DNA of 23,101 nt, taken from PALSA-1004 sp046715035. GTDB lineage: Bacteria > Pseudomonadota > Gammaproteobacteria > Burkholderiales > SG8-41. Shown here one piece after another: positions 1-7,773 of this stretch. Positions within the stretch are counted from its first letter, which is position 1. Every line of letters begins with the position of its first letter. The stretch is from the NCBI GenBank assembly GCA_046715035.1, contig JBKJZR010000153.1:1-23101 (forward strand), written 5' to 3'. Both the position numbers and the translations under genes were made by a program. The notes under the pieces were generated by a model. It was not told the origin of the DNA, did not search any database, and was given only the letters and a program-made list of their open reading frames with translations.

Positions 1-2
1 GC

Positions 3-848
3 TCGGCTGTCGGGGGCGGCGTTTTGACACCGGCCCAGGACGCGGCAAAGGAAAACTTCGCGTCCGATACGGTATCGGGCTACGCGGTGAATTCGATCGC
101 CATCGAAGTGCCGATCGCGATGCTCACCCGCACCGGGGCCATCGAGCCGGCGACATCCCCTGCCGCGACCATAGGCGTGTGGGCAACGACATCGCGACCG
201 CGCACGCTGGTGCGGCGCGCACCGCTGCCTGCTGCCAGTTCCGGGGAATTCAGCCAGATTCAGCGCATGGGTAATCCGCTGATCAACGAGCTGCTCATCG
301 GCACCGGCTTCAAAGACCGCTTCAGCATGGATCAGCCGAAGAACGACAGTCAATTCGCCAACTTCTTCCTGGACCCGACGCTGGCACGCGTGCTCAATGC
401 GTTGACCGCTGGCGCAGTAGCCATTCCGGCGCCGCCGCGCAATGATCTGCTGCCGCTGGTTACCTACGCGCCGCCGATTGCAGCCCCAGGGACGCCTGCC
501 GGTCCCGTCGCGGATTTGCTGCGCCTGAACACGGGCGTGGCGCCGACTGCACCCGCCACTGCTTCACGTCTCGGTCTGCTCGGCGGTGATGCGGCCGGCT
601 ATCCCAACGGCAGGCGCCTGTTCGACGATGTTACGGATATCTCCCTGCGTGCCGTCGCAGGGGTGTTGAATCCCGCGTTCAATGTCGCTCCCAACAACCG
701 TCTCGGCGACGGCGTCAACGTCAACGATACTGCGTACCGCACCGCGTTCCCTTATTTGGGCAATGGGCCCAGCGGGCGTGATCGTCGGCACATCGATCCG
801 GGCGAGCCGGGCTGCACCGCGGGAGCGGGGGCACCCTGCCCGCTGTAA
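3..848 (+). CDS. DUF4331 family protein, C-terminal part (5' end outside window)
   Basis: The reading frame is open from the left edge of the window, so this is the C-terminal part (about 281 residues) of a longer protein; an apparent TTG start at position 24 is internal. Segments such as GYAVNSIAIEVP, the region around YPNGRRLFDDVTDISLRAVAG, and LGDGVNVNDTAY followed by FPYLG match what I know of the DUF4331 family. These are usually exported proteins of about 450-500 residues with no established biochemical role. The stop codon is followed within 25 bases by a strong hairpin terminator, and then by an exported TPR-protein gene on the same strand, a pairing often seen for this family. Family membership is fairly sure; function is not known. 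Confidence 0.82.
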   Translation, partial: SAVGGGVLTPAQDAAKENFASDTVSGYAVNSIAIEVPIAMLTRTGAIEPATSPAATIGVWATTSRPRTLVRRAPLPAASSGEFSQIQRMGNPLINELLIGTGFKDRFSMDQPKNDSQFANFFLDPTLARVLNALTAGAVAIPAPPRNDLLPLVTYAPPIAAPGTPAGPVADLLRLNTGVAPTAPATASRLGLLGGDAAGYPNGRRLFDDVTDISLRAVAGVLNPAFNVAPNNRLGDGVNVNDTAYRTAFPYLGNGPSGRDRRHIDPGEPGCTAGAGAPCPL

Positions 849-870
849 TACCGTCACGGCGATGTACGGA

Positions 871-908
871 AGCCGCCGCGCCGCATCTTTCGCGCGGCGG
901 CTTTTTTT
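871..908 (+). terminator. Rho-independent terminator after the DUF4331 gene
   Basis: A perfect 11-bp inverted repeat (AGCCGCCGCGC at 871-881 and GCGCGGCGGCT at 892-902) with a 10-base loop runs into a T-tract at 902-908. It sits only 13 bases before the ATG of the next gene. It could therefore act as a partial terminator or attenuator that sets the level of the downstream TPR gene. Confidence 0.85.
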
Positions 909-921
909 ATAAGGAAACGCA

Positions 922-2121
922 ATGACAGTTCCGATTATTCAAAGCACGTGGCTGGCGTTCGGCACTGCATGTTCGCTGCTCACGTTCTCGCTGCACGCCC
1001 ATACCGCGCCGACACCAGCCGAGCAAAAGATCGAAGTTGCCCGCAATAGTCTCGCGGCAACTACCGACTATCAACCTTTCCAGGATCTTGCGCGCGCACT
1101 CGTGTTACGCGCGCGGGAATCCGGCGATGTTGCCCATTATCCCGAAGCTGAACGGGCGCTGGCGCAGGCGGCAACGCGCGTGCCGGACAATCTCGAGAAC
1201 GAAAGCATCGCGATCTCGATACTGCTGGCGAAGCGCGAGTATAACGCGGCCCTCGAGCGCGCGCGGGTGCTCAACCGGAAGGTGCCGGACGACGTCGCCG
1301 TCTATGGCCACATCGTCGATGCTGCTGCCGCGCTGGGCCGCTACGACGAGGCCGAACAGGCAGCACAGTGGATGCTCGATCTGCGCTCGACGGCCATCCT
1401 GTCGCTGACGCGCGCAGCCTATTTGCGCGAAGCGTTCGGCGACGTCGAGGGTGCGATCGATCTCATGCAGCGCGTCTATCCGCGCATTGCACCGCATGAG
1501 AGCGAAGAGCGCGCGTGGCATCTCACGAAGATGGCGGGGATGTATGCCGCAGCGGGCAGAACGGCGCCCGCCGAGGCCGCCGCGACGCAGGCGCTGGCGC
1601 TGTTTCCCGACTACCATCACGCGCTGGGTCAACTTGCCCAGGTGCGCCTGTTGCAGGGGCGTCCGGGCGATGCCGTGGCGCTGGAACGCAGGCGACTGCA
1701 GTCGGTGCCGCGGGCGGAAAATGTCTACGCGCTGGCGCGGGCGTTGACCCTTGCCGGCCGCACAAACGAAGCGGCGCCGGCATTTGCCGAGTTCGAGCGC
1801 GCCGCACTTGCGCGCACACACGATGCGGACAATGCCAATCATGAGCTGGTGTTCTATTACCTCGACTACGCGCGCAGGCCGGCAAGAGCGCTCGAAGTGG
1901 CCGCGCGGGAAATTGCGCGCAGGCGCGATGCGCGTACTCTGGACGCGTATGCCGCCGCGCTGTATGCGAATGGCCAGCGTGCCGAAGCCGGACGCCAGAT
2001 TGAAATTGCCATGGCCGCCGGGGTCTGTAATGGGGGACCGATGCAGCGCACGGAAGCTGTCGCCAGAAAACCAGGCGCGCGAAATGCAGCGTCGCCGCAG
2101 CGAAGGTGCATGTCCTCTTAA
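922..2121 (+). CDS. Exported tetratricopeptide-repeat protein
   Basis: This 399-residue protein begins with a signal-peptide-like stretch (about residues 1-27, hydrophobic core WLAFGTACSLLTFSL, likely cleavage near HAHTA). The rest is almost entirely alpha-helical TPR-like repeats, for example YNAALERARVLNRKVPDD, YDEAEQAAQWMLDLR and RTAPAEAAATQALALFPDY. Such proteins are periplasmic interaction scaffolds; the partner is unknown, though the upstream DUF4331 protein is a natural candidate. The start is supported by an AAGGAA site at 911-916, five bases before the ATG. The last ~35 residues (after AMAAGV) look unlike a TPR end. A run of five G at about 2032-2036 marks a place where a one-base slip would give a different tail, so the C-terminus is uncertain. 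Confidence 0.8.
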   Translation: MTVPIIQSTWLAFGTACSLLTFSLHAHTAPTPAEQKIEVARNSLAATTDYQPFQDLARALVLRARESGDVAHYPEAERALAQAATRVPDNLENESIAISILLAKREYNAALERARVLNRKVPDDVAVYGHIVDAAAALGRYDEAEQAAQWMLDLRSTAILSLTRAAYLREAFGDVEGAIDLMQRVYPRIAPHESEERAWHLTKMAGMYAAAGRTAPAEAAATQALALFPDYHHALGQLAQVRLLQGRPGDAVALERRRLQSVPRAENVYALARALTLAGRTNEAAPAFAEFERAALARTHDADNANHELVFYYLDYARRPARALEVAAREIARRRDARTLDAYAAALYANGQRAEAGRQIEIAMAAGVCNGGPMQRTEAVARKPGARNAASPQRRCMSS

Positions 2122-2161
2122 CGCATGACAGTCGGCTCGATCGCCGCGGCAGTCTTTGCCG

Positions 2162-3127
2162 CTAATCGATTTTAGCTCCCGATTCGGCGACGACTTTCGC
2201 CCATTTCGCAAGCTCACTGCGGATGTGCGCAGCGAGAGCCTCAGGCGTGCTGCCGATTGGCTCGATCGCCTCGACGCCAAGGCGGGAGCGCAGCTCGGGG
2301 GAACTCAATACCCGCACCACCTCGCCGTGAAGACGTTTGACGACGGACGCCGCTGTTCCCGCCGGCGCCAGCAGCGCGTACCACACGCTCGAGTCGTAAC
2401 CCGGCACGCCCGACTCCGCGATCGTCGGCAGGTCGGGCAATGCCGGCGCACGCCTGAGGGTCGTTACGGCGAGTGCGCGCAGCCTGCCCGCGCGTACGTG
2501 CTGGCCGGTTGCCGCGTGGGTCGCGAACATGAGCTGAACCTGGCCCGCAATGAGATCGGGCAACGCGGGACCCGCGCCTTTGTAGGGAACGTGGATCATC
2601 CCGATTCCGCCCAGGCTCTTGAGCAGTTCCGCGGCGAGATGCGCGCCGCTGCCGTTGCCGGCCGACGCGAATGTGAGCTGGTCGTGGCGCGCTTTGGCAA
2701 GCGCTATCAGCTCGCGCACGGAGGTCGCTGCGAGCGACGGGTGCACCACCAGCACGTAGGGCGCCGAGCCAACCAGCGTGATCGGCGCGTAATCCCTGAC
2801 CGGGTCGTAGGGCAGCTTCTTGTAGAGCGCGGGATTGATAGCGAGCTGACTCGTCAGCGCGAAGATGAGCGTGTATCCGTCCGGCGGCGCTATCGCGGCG
2901 AGCCCCATGCCGATATTCCCGCCGGCGCCGCCGCGATTGTCGACGACGATCTGCTGGCCGAGATTGTCGCCAAGTTTCTGCGCCAGCAGACGTACGATCA
3001 CATCGCTGCCGGCCCCCGGTGGATACGGCAGCAGCATGCGGATCGGGCGGTCGGGATAAGCGTATGCGGAGGCGGTCAGCGCGAGTACAAGTGCGGTGCA
3101 CAACAGCGCTTGCCTGACGATGATCAT
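2162..3127 (-). CDS. Bug family tripartite tricarboxylate transporter substrate-binding protein
   Basis: This 321-residue protein has a cleavable signal peptide (residues 1-23, ending ASAYA) followed by the family-typical YPDRPIRMLLPYPPGAG start of the mature protein. Other Bug signatures are VDNRGGAGGNIG, the segment ending in YKKLPYDPVRDYAPIT, FASAGNGSGAHLAAE, HVPYKGAGPALPDL, and PTIAESGVPGY near the C-terminal third. Bug proteins are periplasmic receptors that bind small carboxylates and can deliver them to TctA/TctB permeases; neither permease gene is nearby, so this is an orphan receptor. The start is set by an AAGGAG site (complement of 3135-3140), seven bases upstream of the ATG. It is divergent from the amidohydrolase gene at 3347, with a 219-base shared upstream region, which suggests a common substrate or co-regulation (inference). 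Confidence 0.93.
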   Translation of the reverse strand: MIIVRQALLCTALVLALTASAYAYPDRPIRMLLPYPPGAGSDVIVRLLAQKLGDNLGQQIVVDNRGGAGGNIGMGLAAIAPPDGYTLIFALTSQLAINPALYKKLPYDPVRDYAPITLVGSAPYVLVVHPSLAATSVRELIALAKARHDQLTFASAGNGSGAHLAAELLKSLGGIGMIHVPYKGAGPALPDLIAGQVQLMFATHAATGQHVRAGRLRALAVTTLRRAPALPDLPTIAESGVPGYDSSVWYALLAPAGTAASVVKRLHGEVVRVLSSPELRSRLGVEAIEPIGSTPEALAAHIRSELAKWAKVVAESGAKID

Positions 3128-3169
3128 TGCCTCGCTCCTTGCTGTCGGTGGCGGGATGATGCCTCTCCT

Positions 3170-3183
3170 TCCCCTTCAGGGGA
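3170..3183. repeat. Short C-rich/G-rich palindrome upstream of the amidohydrolase
   Basis: The sequence TCCCCT-TC-AGGGGA is a 6-bp inverted repeat with a 2-base loop in the divergent region between the Bug and amidohydrolase genes. It resembles the larger palindrome at 22645-22663. Short palindromes of this kind are scattered between genes in many high-GC betaproteobacteria; here it could also be an operator. Confidence 0.4.
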
Positions 3184-3346
3184 GGGAATGTCGCATGAGT
3201 TGCGAAGCACTCCACTCACGCAAAGTCGAGCGCACGGGCGATCGAAAATACGCCAGGCGAGGCGCGATGACAACCGCTTGTCGCCCTTTGCGCTGCCGCA
3301 TACACTGCGGCTTCCCCGATGTGTGCCACCACCGGAGCAAGCCCGC

Positions 3347-4171
3347 ATGACCGAGACCCGCGCCGCCGATTGCCACGCCCACGTTTTTTGCCACCGGACG
3401 TATCCGTTTTCGCCGGACACGCTGTACGAGCCGCAGCCTGCGCAGCTCGGCACCGCAGACAAATTTCTCGCCGTCCTCGATGCGCACGGTTTCACCCACG
3501 GCTTGCTCGTCGGCGCGGGCCCTTACGGTTTCGACAATCGCTGCATGCTCGACGCGATCGCCAACTCGCGCGGGCGCTTCAAAGGTGTCGGGCTCGTCAG
3601 CGCGGAGGCCAACGAACGCGAGCTCGCGGCTCTGGCCGATGGCGGCGTCGTGGGCATCCGTATGAACCTCATGGGTCACGGCATGCGGCCGCTCACGGAG
3701 CACGGCGCCGAGCGCCTGCTGGCGCAGCTCAAAGAAATGAAGATGTTCCTGCAGATTCACTGCCAGAAGGACGAGCTTGCCGAAGCAGCGCCGCTGCTGC
3801 GCAAAGCGGGCGTGCGCGTCATGGTCGATCATTTCGGCCGGCCGGATATCAAGCGCGGGATTGCGCAGCCCGGTTTCCAGTCGCTGCTCGAGTTCGGGAA
3901 ATCGGGAAGCGCGGTCGTCAAGCTGTCTGGGCCGTTTCGCTCTTCGGTCGAAGGTTATCCGTACCGCGACGTCGATCCCTTCATCGCCGCCGCGATCGAG
4001 GCGTTCACGCTCGACGACTGCGTGTGGGGTTCCGACTGGCCTTTCGTGCGCATGGACGAGCGCATGGATTACGGCCCACCGGCGGCGTGTCTGCCACGCT
4101 GGCTCCCGGATGCCGCCGACCGGCGCAAGGTGTTGTGGGACACGCCGGCGCGGTTGTTCGGATTTCAATAA
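3347..4171 (+). CDS. Amidohydrolase family protein (2-pyrone-4,6-dicarboxylate lactonase-like TIM barrel)
   Basis: This 274-residue protein belongs to the COG3618/LigI branch of the amidohydrolase superfamily. It has the N-terminal metal-site motif DCHAHVF (His10, His12), a strand-end histidine in LQIHCQ, VMVDHFGRPD, VVKLSGPFR, and the C-terminal catalytic aspartate in VWGSDWPF; it ends with the usual DTPARLFGF. Family members hydrolyse lactones or related esters in aromatic-acid breakdown; the exact substrate cannot be read here. The chosen ATG has GGAG at 3334-3337, nine bases upstream. The frame stays open far upstream, but that part lies antisense to the Bug gene and is not credible coding. 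Its 3' end lies close to the decayed response regulator on the opposite strand. Confidence 0.9.
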   Translation: MTETRAADCHAHVFCHRTYPFSPDTLYEPQPAQLGTADKFLAVLDAHGFTHGLLVGAGPYGFDNRCMLDAIANSRGRFKGVGLVSAEANERELAALADGGVVGIRMNLMGHGMRPLTEHGAERLLAQLKEMKMFLQIHCQKDELAEAAPLLRKAGVRVMVDHFGRPDIKRGIAQPGFQSLLEFGKSGSAVVKLSGPFRSSVEGYPYRDVDPFIAAAIEAFTLDDCVWGSDWPFVRMDERMDYGPPAACLPRWLPDAADRRKVLWDTPARLFGFQ

Positions 4172-4193
4172 TTCCCGGCGACACTTTCGAACC

Positions 4194-4337
4194 CGCGTCG
4201 TGCTTCACCGCCGCGGCCACGGAGCCCGCCTCGCTAACACCTCGATATTATCTGGCTGAGCAAGGTGCGCAGCCTAGGCGCACCACCTCGTGGTCGTCCA
4301 CCAGCATCCGCCGGATCTTGGAGCGTGCTGTCGCCAT
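4194..4337 (-). pseudogene. NarL/FixJ-type response regulator, decayed N-terminal remnant
   Basis: Reading leftward from an ATG at 4337, two bases after the kinase stop codon, gives MATARSKIRRMLVDDHEVVR then LG. This is the standard opening of a NarL-class receiver domain, including the acidic DD pair. The next matching piece, LRTLLSQ, is in another frame, then IEV in a third, then EAGSVAAAVKHDA in a further shifted frame. In order they reproduce the first ~45 residues of a receiver domain, with about three small indels. The frame containing the ATG stops after about 29 residues. Nothing after about 4194 looks like the rest of a receiver: the phospho-accepting aspartate and the DNA-binding helix-turn-helix are absent. 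The tight spacing to the kinase shows that this was once its cognate regulator. Confidence 0.75.
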
Positions 4338-4339
4338 GC

Positions 4340-5974
4340 TCACCGGCGCGCCGGAACTTCGACCACCACCCGCGTTCCTTCGTTGGGCGCCGAAACCACC
4401 CGCGACCGGCCGCCCAGCTTGCGGGCGCGCGCGTCGATGTGATGTAGCCCCAGTCCCTGCTTGTCGACCGCCTGCGGGTCGAACCCGATGCCGTCATCGC
4501 TCAATTCAAGACAGACGGTCGCCGCCCGCAGACGCAGCGACAAACGGCCGGTGCGGGCGTGCGCGTGACGCACAGCGTTACTGATCGCTTCACGCGCGAT
4601 CTGCACCAGGTGCACGGCCTGGTGCGGGGTGAGCGCATCCGCGGCGGCCTCGTCGATGTCGAGCACGAAGGCGGGCGGACGGTTACCCAGCAACCGGATC
4701 ACCCTTTCGAGCGCCGCCTTCACGTCGCGCCCCTCGGCGAGCCCGCGCTCGTCGCCGAGGATGAAAAGGCGCAAGTCCTGAATCACGACGTTCAAATCAG
4801 CCGCCGCATCCGCGATCTTGCCGGCCGCTGTGCGGGGGTCCTCGCGTACGATATGCCGGCACTCTTCGAGGCTGAGACCGATCGCGTAGATCGACTCGAT
4901 GCAACCGGCATGCAGGTCCTGGATGATGCGCTTGCGCTCGTCGACGAGCTCGCGCAACTGCTCGTTCTCCCGTTCGCGCCCGGTTACGTCATCGAGCATC
5001 GCAACGATTCCGATCTGCTTGCCCGATCCGTCGAGGAGCGGCGCCGCCGAAACCGCGGCCCGTACGACTTCTCCGCTTTTCTTGCGGCGATTTCTCAATT
5101 CGCCTCTGAAAGTCTGTCCCGCCTGCACGCGGCGGATCATGTCGTGGAAATCGTCTAATTCCTCGTCCGGCACGGGGGGACAGACGCGACCGACCACCTC
5201 GCTTGCGTTCCAGCCGAACATCCGCTCGGCGCCGTGGTTCCAGCCCGTGATGCGACCCAGCGCGTCCATGGAAAGAATCGCCAGCGGCGTCGCGTCGAGC
5301 ACGGCATGCATCCGCTGGTTGTCTTCCTTCAGGGCCGTTTCAGCGATCTTGCTTTCGGGAATGGCGTTGAGGGTACCGACATATGCCGTCACCTTGCCGC
5401 GGTCGTCCCGGAAGGGGTCGGCTCTGGCGACGACCCACACAGATTTCCCCTCCGGCGAGCAAAAACGGTGCTCCGATTGAAAGCTGCGGGCGGACTGGAC
5501 CGCGGCATCCCACTCGCTCGACACGCGCTCGCGATCCTCGGGGTGTAGCGCGGCGATCCAGCGCCGCCCGGCCAGCTCTTCCGGCGAGCGTTGCGTGATC
5601 TCATGGAAAGCCCGGTTCAGGTAAATGAGGTTCCCCGCGAGGTCGCTCATATAAATTCCCATCGACGCACTTGTTGCCCGTGTTGCGAGTCGTCGGCTGC
5701 CAGCACGCCGCACTCCATCCGACCGCCGGCGCTCTGGCCTCTGGCCCGTCAGCCCGAAATCGGCTTTTTCCAGCTCGTCGAAGCTTTTGAGCGCATAGAG
5801 CTTATCGGCGACGTCCCCGCGGATCACCAGCGCGTCTATCTCTTGTTCCCGGATGTCGCGCAGCGTTTGTTCGGCTGCCGCGATCCACGAGCGCTTCGCT
5901 TTCACGTCGCTGTTGGATTCCTCGACGTCCGGAGAAGAACCCGGCGTGCCACTGCTTTTCGATGGATCGCTCAT
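4340..5974 (-). CDS. PAS-domain sensor histidine kinase, NarX/DegS-type (HisKA_3)
   Basis: From the ATG at 5974 the protein is 544 residues. It begins with a short region typical of PAS kinases (REQEIDALVIRGDVADKLYALK, about 42-63). A first PAS domain follows (about 104-205, with GIYMSDLAGNLIYLNRAF and the PAC-like tail SVWVVARADPFRDDRGK), then a second PAS (about 222-332, LAILSMDALGRITGWNHGAE). The dimerisation/phosphoacceptor helix is around His355 (QDLHAGCIESIYAIGL), and the ATPase domain has REAISNAVRHAHA (N box), DDGIGF (G1) and GLGLHHI (G2). No membrane segment is visible, so it is a cytoplasmic sensor of unknown signal. A longer frame reaching 6091 exists, but MSDPSKSS is the more natural start; no strong ribosome site is seen. 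Its response regulator partner downstream has decayed, leaving this an orphan kinase. Confidence 0.88.
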   Translation of the reverse strand: MSDPSKSSGTPGSSPDVEESNSDVKAKRSWIAAAEQTLRDIREQEIDALVIRGDVADKLYALKSFDELEKADFGLTGQRPERRRSDGVRRAGSRRLATRATSASMGIYMSDLAGNLIYLNRAFHEITQRSPEELAGRRWIAALHPEDRERVSSEWDAAVQSARSFQSEHRFCSPEGKSVWVVARADPFRDDRGKVTAYVGTLNAIPESKIAETALKEDNQRMHAVLDATPLAILSMDALGRITGWNHGAERMFGWNASEVVGRVCPPVPDEELDDFHDMIRRVQAGQTFRGELRNRRKKSGEVVRAAVSAAPLLDGSGKQIGIVAMLDDVTGRERENEQLRELVDERKRIIQDLHAGCIESIYAIGLSLEECRHIVREDPRTAAGKIADAAADLNVVIQDLRLFILGDERGLAEGRDVKAALERVIRLLGNRPPAFVLDIDEAAADALTPHQAVHLVQIAREAISNAVRHAHARTGRLSLRLRAATVCLELSDDGIGFDPQAVDKQGLGLHHIDARARKLGGRSRVVSAPNEGTRVVVEVPARR

Positions 5975-6321
5975 TTCTGGAATTCGTGCGTGGGGTGAAC
6001 GGACTCGCGCCCGGACAGGAAACGTAAAGCGATTAGAGCGCATAACGGCCGCCGGCGATAGGGCAGCACGCAATACGCTACTCAAGGACAAATGGGAACA
6101 AGAACCGGATCGGGTGCGCGGTCGAACTAACGCCGTTTGGCACTGCGGTTCAACCGGGCCAAAGAATACGCTTTCCCGGAAGATGAGAAATCCGGAAACG
6201 CCGTTTCGGAATCCATGCTATCGGGATGCTGGTACCGACGCCTTGCCGTAGAAGCGCGACGAGGCGTTGGCGAAGGTGTCCGACGCCACCGCTCGTTTGA
6301 AGTCCACACTGCTTAAATCCT
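5975..6321. other. Gene-free stretch upstream of the kinase
   Basis: There are 347 bases between the kinase start and the decayed cyclase. Several short open frames exist on both strands, but none shows a recognisable domain, a good ribosome site or a coherent start. It presumably holds the kinase promoter on the minus strand. I see no clear -35/-10 pair, hairpin terminator or RNA gene. Confidence 0.4.
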
Positions 6322-7431
6322 GATGAAAAGTTTTCAACTGAATTCCTTGCCGACAGTCTGCCGAGCGCGCTTGACCAGATGCGGTCGAATCTGGACGGAA
6401 GCCGGCGCTTCGAATCCGGGGCAGACACGTCGATTCGCAAACGGCGTGCGACTCCATCGCGTTCATCGACGAAGTCCTCGCCGGACCCAAGCACCTGACG
6501 AGGGAAGCGTTCCAGCAGGCATGCCGCGCGTTCGATTGCGAGCCTCACGTCGTCGACATGAGCTTCCGGCCCGGTGGCGATGTGGACACTGAACTGATCA
6601 GCGACCTGGTCCGCCGCTACGGCGTGTCGCTGGTACGCGGCAGGGCAGTCGTCCTGCTTGATGCAGTGGAGTTCTCGCGGCACTCGCCGCTGGAACAGAT
6701 GGCGATGCTCAATAGCCTGGCCTACTCGGTGAACTCCGCCTACCGCCAGCTGCTGTCGAAGGACATCCAGGTCAACTTCGCCCGCACCACCACGGGCGAC
6801 GGCTTTTACATCTGGAACCGGGCCAAGACCGTCGATGCCAACAACGCGCTTTACAAAGCTGATGATGATGATCCTCGCCGATAATGCGGTCGCCCAGAGC
6901 AAGGCGCGCAGCGCTCCGGTGTCCCGACTGCGCGCCGCCTTTCACGTCGGCGAGCACTACGAATTCCACTAGGTGGAGACGCTCAATCCCACTACCTTCA
7001 GCTACATCGTGGGCCAAGTCACCATCGATCTGTCACGCATGATCCAGAAGGCGCTACCCGGCCAGATCCTGCTTGGTGAATTCGCAATCGAGGTGGGCGA
7101 TGGCGAAGCCGGAAAGACGACTCGCTACGATACGCTGGACTTCGTGGAGAAGACGGCCGCAACGCTCGACCAACTGAAGGGCCTTGTCGTCTCCGGCGAC
7201 CGTATCGACACCATCCGCTGCTACCTCACCGGCGAGAGCGCGGGCGAAGGCGGCTTTTCGGTGGACCGCTACCATATCCGTGACAAGCACGGCTCCGGTC
7301 GCATCGTTTATAACGCCAGGATCAACATCCATCGCCACCACGCACAGCCGACCTTCCTCGGTGTCCAGCGCGAACAACTGTCTCGGTTCTCCAGCATCGG
7401 CGCGGATGTCCTCGACCGCGTAGCCACGTGA
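6322..7431 (+). pseudogene. Class III adenylate/guanylate cyclase-like protein, frameshifted pseudogene
   Basis: Three reading-frame pieces join into one cyclase-homology-like protein. The first (about 6340-6440) reads LADSLPSALDQMRSNL and is in a different frame from the second (about 6450-6860), which begins DSIAFIDEVLAGPKHLTREA. The second piece holds a strand with a candidate metal aspartate (VVLLDAVEFS) and the hairpin TTTGDGFYIW. An extra base at about 6861 shifts to the third piece (LMMMILADNAVAQ, then LRAAFHVGEHYEFH). That piece is cut by an amber TAG at 6970-6972, where CAG would be expected, and then resumes VETLNPTTFSYIVGQVTIDL and PGQILLGEF to the TGA at 7429-7431. The fold order (aspartate strand, GDG hairpin, VG-helix, PGQILLGE) is that of class III nucleotide cyclases. 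Two frame changes plus a nonsense codon argue for a dead gene rather than one sequencing error. The true 5' end is uncertain. Confidence 0.72.
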
Positions 7432-7773
7432 GCACCCGTCAGGCGATGGAACGCAACTCGAGCAGGTGCTCCCGCGTTCATTCTGACGACCAACCAATCA
7501 GTTATTGACGTTGCAGCGCGAGGTTTCGAGACTCGGTCGCGGCGAGCCCGTCGATGGGTTCACTCTGGTTCACAGCTTTGACCCCGTCTGCCGCAACGTG
7601 ACGACAGTGTACGGCCTGCGCCGCACACCTGGCCAAACACATTCCGCGCATTGGTCGTGCGGTCGGAGCCGACGGCACATACCAGCCGGAACCCTGCCGC
7701 GGCATGCGTCCATCGGGCGTTCTGTGACGTATGTATACTTACCGTGCTTTCCCCCTCTGCGATCCCGCATAAG
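7432..7773. other. Gene-free leader region of the secretion operon
   Basis: These 342 bases separate the cyclase pseudogene from the lytic transglycosylase gene. No convincing coding frame, hairpin terminator or RNA gene is visible. The only regulatory candidate is an AT-rich patch near 7730-7740, listed separately. Confidence 0.4.
7734..7739 (+). promoter_or_regulatory. Possible -10 element for the secretion operon
   Basis: TATACT lies in an otherwise GC-rich leader, 34 bases before the proposed ATG at 7774. No good -35 hexamer is found at the right distance, so this is a weak call based on composition and position. Confidence 0.28.

Noticed and set aside
1105..2280. Minus-strand open frame of 391 codons opposite the TPR gene
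   Set aside because: It has an Arg/Cys-rich composition, no domain and no plausible start; the plus-strand TPR protein explains the region.
2156..3346. Long plus-strand open frame continuous with the amidohydrolase, suggesting an N-terminal extension of about 400 residues
   Set aside because: It lies antisense to the well-supported Bug gene, has a low-complexity Arg-rich composition typical of a shadow frame, and the amidohydrolase has its own ATG and ribosome site at 3347.
5665..5760. Possible pair of compensating frameshifts just before the first PAS domain of the histidine kinase
   Set aside because: The Arg-rich stretch RPERRRSDGVRRAGSRRLAT is odd, but the frame is open on both sides and the alternative frames are not clearly better.
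6131..6315. Short plus-strand frame containing RFNRAKEYAFPEDEKSG
   Set aside because: It looks superficially protein-like, but there is no good start, no ribosome site and no family I recognise; it may be chance or an old remnant.
6150..6902. Minus-strand open frame of 250 codons across the cyclase pseudogene
   Set aside because: The plus strand carries recognisable cyclase segments in order; the minus frame has no domain and looks like their complement.
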